Assembly (NCBI GenBank): GCA_031273725.1
Contig: JAISRG010000066.1
Coordinates: forward strand, 1-44,420
Reading direction: 5' to 3'
From: Puniceicoccales bacterium
Lineage (GTDB): Bacteria; Verrucomicrobiota; Verrucomicrobiia; Opitutales; JAIRKQ01
Length of the DNA: 44,420 nt
Made by a program: the position numbers and the translations under genes. A model generated the notes under the pieces. That model was not told where the DNA came from and did not search any database. It worked only from the letters and a program-made list of their open reading frames with translations. The first letter of the stretch is position 1. Every line of letters starts with the position of its first letter. Shown here one piece after another: positions 42,017 to 44,420 of this stretch.

Positions 42017-43203
42017 TCCACTATTTCTGTGATACGTCCTGCCCCTATCGTGCGACCTCCTTCGCGGATAGCAAAGCGTTGTCCCTTTTCCATGGCAATC
42101 GCTTCTTGCAGAGTCAAACCTATGCTCAAGTTGTCTCCCGGCGATGCAAATGTCCTGTCTTCCGGTAAATGAATAACTCCGGTAATATCAGCCGTCCTGA
42201 AGTAGAATTGCGGACGATATTTTTGGCCAAATGCCTTACTACGACCCCCCTCGGCCTCTGTCAAAACATATATTTCGGCCTTGGCTTTTGTATGAGGACG
42301 GATCGAGCCGACCTTTGCCAATACCTGGCCACGTTCGACTTCCTCCCTATCGATTCCGCGCAGTAGTATTCCAACATTGTCACCGGCTTTTCCATTATCT
42401 AATAGTTTGCGAAACATTTCAATTCCCGTACACGTGGTCTTTACCGTATCACGCAATCCAACGATTTCAACTTCATCTCCAATTCTGATGGTTCCGCGCT
42501 CAATACGACCGGTTGCAACGGTTCCTCTACCCGTAATTGAGAAGACGTCTTCAATATACATTAAAAATGGCATGTCTTCATTTCTCACTGGTTCTGGAAT
42601 ATTTTCATCGATCGCATTCATCAATTCACCAATGGTGTCGACCCATTCCGATTTCCCTTCCAGTGCTCCCAAAGCAGATCCCCGAATAATTGGGACCTTA
42701 TCTCCAGGATATCCATATTTATTTAAAAGCCCACGGATTTCCTCTTCGACTAGTTCGATCAACTCTGGATCATTAAAAATGTCAACTTTATTTAAAAACA
42801 CAACTAGGTTAGGTATCCCTACTTGGTGAGCGAGCAGTATGTGTTCCCGGGTCTGAGGCATGGGACCATCGCAGGCACTAACAACCAAAATTGCACCATC
42901 CATTTGGGCTGCCCCGGTAATCATATTCTTAATAAAATCAGCATGACCTGGACAGTCAATGTGGGAATAATGGCGAAGTTCTGTTTGATACTCAACGTGC
43001 GATAGGGCAATCGTAACAGTTTTAGTTTCATCACGAAATGTCCCGCCCTTTGTAACAGCGGCATAGGACTTGAATTCAGCCAACCCTTTGCCTGATTGCA
43101 CTTTTAGTATGGCCGCTGTCAGCGTTGATTTTCCATGGTCAACGTGTCCGATAGTTCCAATATTTACATTCGGTTTATTTCGTTCGAAGGTTTCTTTTGC
43201 CAT
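42013..43203 (-). CDS. tuf: elongation factor Tu
   Basis: 396-residue GTPase delivering aminoacyl-tRNA to the ribosome. G1 GHVDHGKST, switch II DCPGHADFIKNMITGAAQMD, NKVD, and the C-terminal barrel ending GRTIGAGRITEIVD are all present. AGGAAACGA precedes the ATG. It lies 42 bases after tRNA-Thr, forming the conserved tRNA-Thr-tuf-tRNA-Trp-secE order. Only this copy is seen in the window. Confidence 0.99.
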   Translation of the reverse strand: MAKETFERNKPNVNIGTIGHVDHGKSTLTAAILKVQSGKGLAEFKSYAAVTKGGTFRDETKTVTIALSHVEYQTELRHYSHIDCPGHADFIKNMITGAAQMDGAILVVSACDGPMPQTREHILLAHQVGIPNLVVFLNKVDIFNDPELIELVEEEIRGLLNKYGYPGDKVPIIRGSALGALEGKSEWVDTIGELMNAIDENIPEPVRNEDMPFLMYIEDVFSITGRGTVATGRIERGTIRIGDEVEIVGLRDTVKTTCTGIEMFRKLLDNGKAGDNVGILLRGIDREEVERGQVLAKVGSIRPHTKAKAEIYVLTEAEGGRSKAFGQKYRPQFYFRTADITGVIHLPEDRTFASPGDNLSIGLTLQEAIAMEKGQRFAIREGGRTIGAGRITEIVD

Positions 43204-43245
43204 TTCGTTTCCTTTTTTTACATATAAAAATTAAATTTTAAACTC

Positions 43246-43321
<76 letters not shown>

Positions 43322-43581
43322 ACCCGCCATTGACAACGCCACGACAGCGTGCACGTTCCCCAAGACCAATTATCCGCAATTTGCAAGGTCACACACAAAC
43401 GTCAATATTTATTTTTACCGTTTGATAATTTTCCGATTTAACATAGTCATTAATGCCAATCATCCGCTCTAGCTTGAAAAAGTATTGTGCTCCGAATTAC
43501 TACCGAGACAAATTATTATTATGAACAATGCCGTATCTAAATATTGGACCTACTTCCGTCCGGGGCAGCATAGAAATTTCA
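43322..43581. other. spacer between tRNA-Thr and the right-edge gene
   Basis: AT-rich divergent intergenic region that must contain the promoter for the tRNA-Thr-tuf transcript on the minus strand. I could not single out a convincing pair. No open frame, repeat or hairpin of note was seen. Confidence 0.4.
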
Positions 43582-43609
43582 TTGACATTTTTTCTAAACA
43601 ACATACCAT
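43582..43609 (+). promoter_or_regulatory. candidate promoter of the right-edge gene
   Basis: TTGACA at 43582-43587, 16 bases, TACCAT at 43604-43609. A start near 43616 would be only ~4 bases before the ATG at 43620, giving an almost leaderless mRNA, which agrees with the lack of a ribosome site there. It has the same layout as the promoters at 2131, 12946 and 15124. Confidence 0.45.
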
Positions 43610-43619
43610 CTAACGCACA

Positions 43620-44420
43620 ATGTCAGAAATTGAATTAGGAAGTCCAGGTTCTTCGCCTGAAGTTACGCCGTCGCTGCAGTCGAATGTTAATGGCAGCCCC
43701 ACCGCGCAAGACCCATCGCCACGTACAGTTCCCCAAATGTCTGGAACAAGACTAAATGAACGTGATGCAGCTACGACTATTGATAACCAGGACACTTCTT
43801 CTGTTGACGCACAAAAAGCACTTAAAAGTTTGCTGAATGAGAAGGGGAAAGAGAAAATTTCGAGTTTTAGAGCTTTTTGGGAAGCTTTAAAACAGTTGAT
43901 GTCTAAAGGCGGTTGGAACTTTGGGCAGGCGAAACTTAATCTAGTTGTAAAAAATCATATGCTTCAATATCCATCTTGCATGAAGCAATGGGCTGCAGAA
44001 ATCGTTTCGATGATTGAAATCTTAGAGCCGTCCGCTGTTAAGGCATACATCAATGCATTGAGCCAAATACCAAAAAAATCTGGGGAAAATAATCCAGATG
44101 AAGTGTTAGAGCAGCTAAAAGATGGTATTCTCGCCAGGATGTCAAGTGGAATAAAAAGTAACAATATTAAATGCCTCATAGACAATGCTCACCATGTCAT
44201 ACATTCGTCGCCAGGCTCAATAACTGATGATAGCAATAGGACTTTAATACCCGATGGTAATAGGACTTTATGTCAAAGTATCGACATTCTTAGGAAGCAT
44301 GAAATTGACTTTATGCGCTTAATTCCAGACAAGACTATCACTGGAAAAGTTTTCGATTTCATAGGACAGTTGTATTTTCGAGGTCAATATAAAGAGATTA
44401 GCTACCTCCCAAGCACAACA
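43620..44420 (+). CDS. hypothetical protein, partial (3' end beyond right edge)
   Basis: 267 codons open to the window edge from the ATG at 43620. Residues 1-~62 are polar and rich in Ser, Pro, Thr and Gln (GSPGSSPEVTPSLQSN), without a signal peptide. From ~63 on the protein is helical and charged (KALKSLLNEKGKEKISSFRA). A short doubled peptide, SNRTLIPDGNRTL, occurs near residue 208. I do not recognise the family. The disordered Ser/Pro/Thr head followed by a helical body resembles the left-edge gene and the 12998 gene in style, not in alignable sequence. Confidence 0.75.
   Translation, partial: MSEIELGSPGSSPEVTPSLQSNVNGSPTAQDPSPRTVPQMSGTRLNERDAATTIDNQDTSSVDAQKALKSLLNEKGKEKISSFRAFWEALKQLMSKGGWNFGQAKLNLVVKNHMLQYPSCMKQWAAEIVSMIEILEPSAVKAYINALSQIPKKSGENNPDEVLEQLKDGILARMSSGIKSNNIKCLIDNAHHVIHSSPGSITDDSNRTLIPDGNRTLCQSIDILRKHEIDFMRLIPDKTITGKVFDFIGQLYFRGQYKEISYLPSTT

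Overview
The window is AT-rich bacterial chromosome. The most likely source is a Verrucomicrobiota member, possibly of the Opitutae/Puniceicoccales type and host-associated. Three things point there: a PilM/PilN-like protein followed by a protein that resembles the Akkermansia Amuc_1100 family, a lipid A acyltransferase fused to a GT9 glycosyltransferase (so a Gram-negative outer membrane), and archaeal/eukaryotic-type ProRS beside otherwise ordinary bacterial genes. Phylum is moderately supported, order is a guess, and host association is inferred only from the unusual hypothetical proteins.

Layout. 1-4091: the 5' part of a large repeat-rich gene (minus strand, running off the left edge), a decayed IS630-type transposase end, tRNA-Arg(CCT), tRNA-Pro(TGG), tRNA-Leu(GAG), and an unknown minus-strand gene. 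4227-12844: a plus-strand housekeeping run (glmS, a secreted TPR-type protein, uppP, rpmB, serS, proS). 12998-18000: rplU-rpmA and fba (class I aldolase) interleaved with three unknown proteins and two decayed IS982-like transposase ends. 18064-22045: yidC-yebC, a tandemly duplicated IS630 remnant and ispH. 22147-25439: two tiny BatA/BatB-like membrane proteins that lack the von Willebrand domain, then the PilM/PilN-like and Amuc_1100-like genes. 25476-30617: a Ca2+/cation antiporter, sufC-sufB, and the acyltransferase-glycosyltransferase fusion. 30798-43321: the classical minus-strand block tRNA-Thr, tuf, tRNA-Trp, secE, nusG, rplK, rplA, rplJ, rplL, rpoB, rpoC. 43620-44420: the 5' part of another unknown gene, cut by the right edge.

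The housekeeping genes cover cell-wall precursor supply (GlmS, UppP), lipid A, isoprenoids (IspH), Fe-S assembly (SufBC), membrane-protein insertion (YidC), translation and transcription. The accessory layer is separate: proteins of unknown family with polar, low-complexity N-termini or paired hydrophobic hairpins. Four of these genes are preceded by the same promoter layout, TTGACA, 16 bases, TAnnnT. They lie next to decayed insertion sequences and are the best candidates in the window for an undescribed, possibly secreted and co-regulated, protein set. No intact mobile element, CRISPR array, rRNA or prophage was seen.
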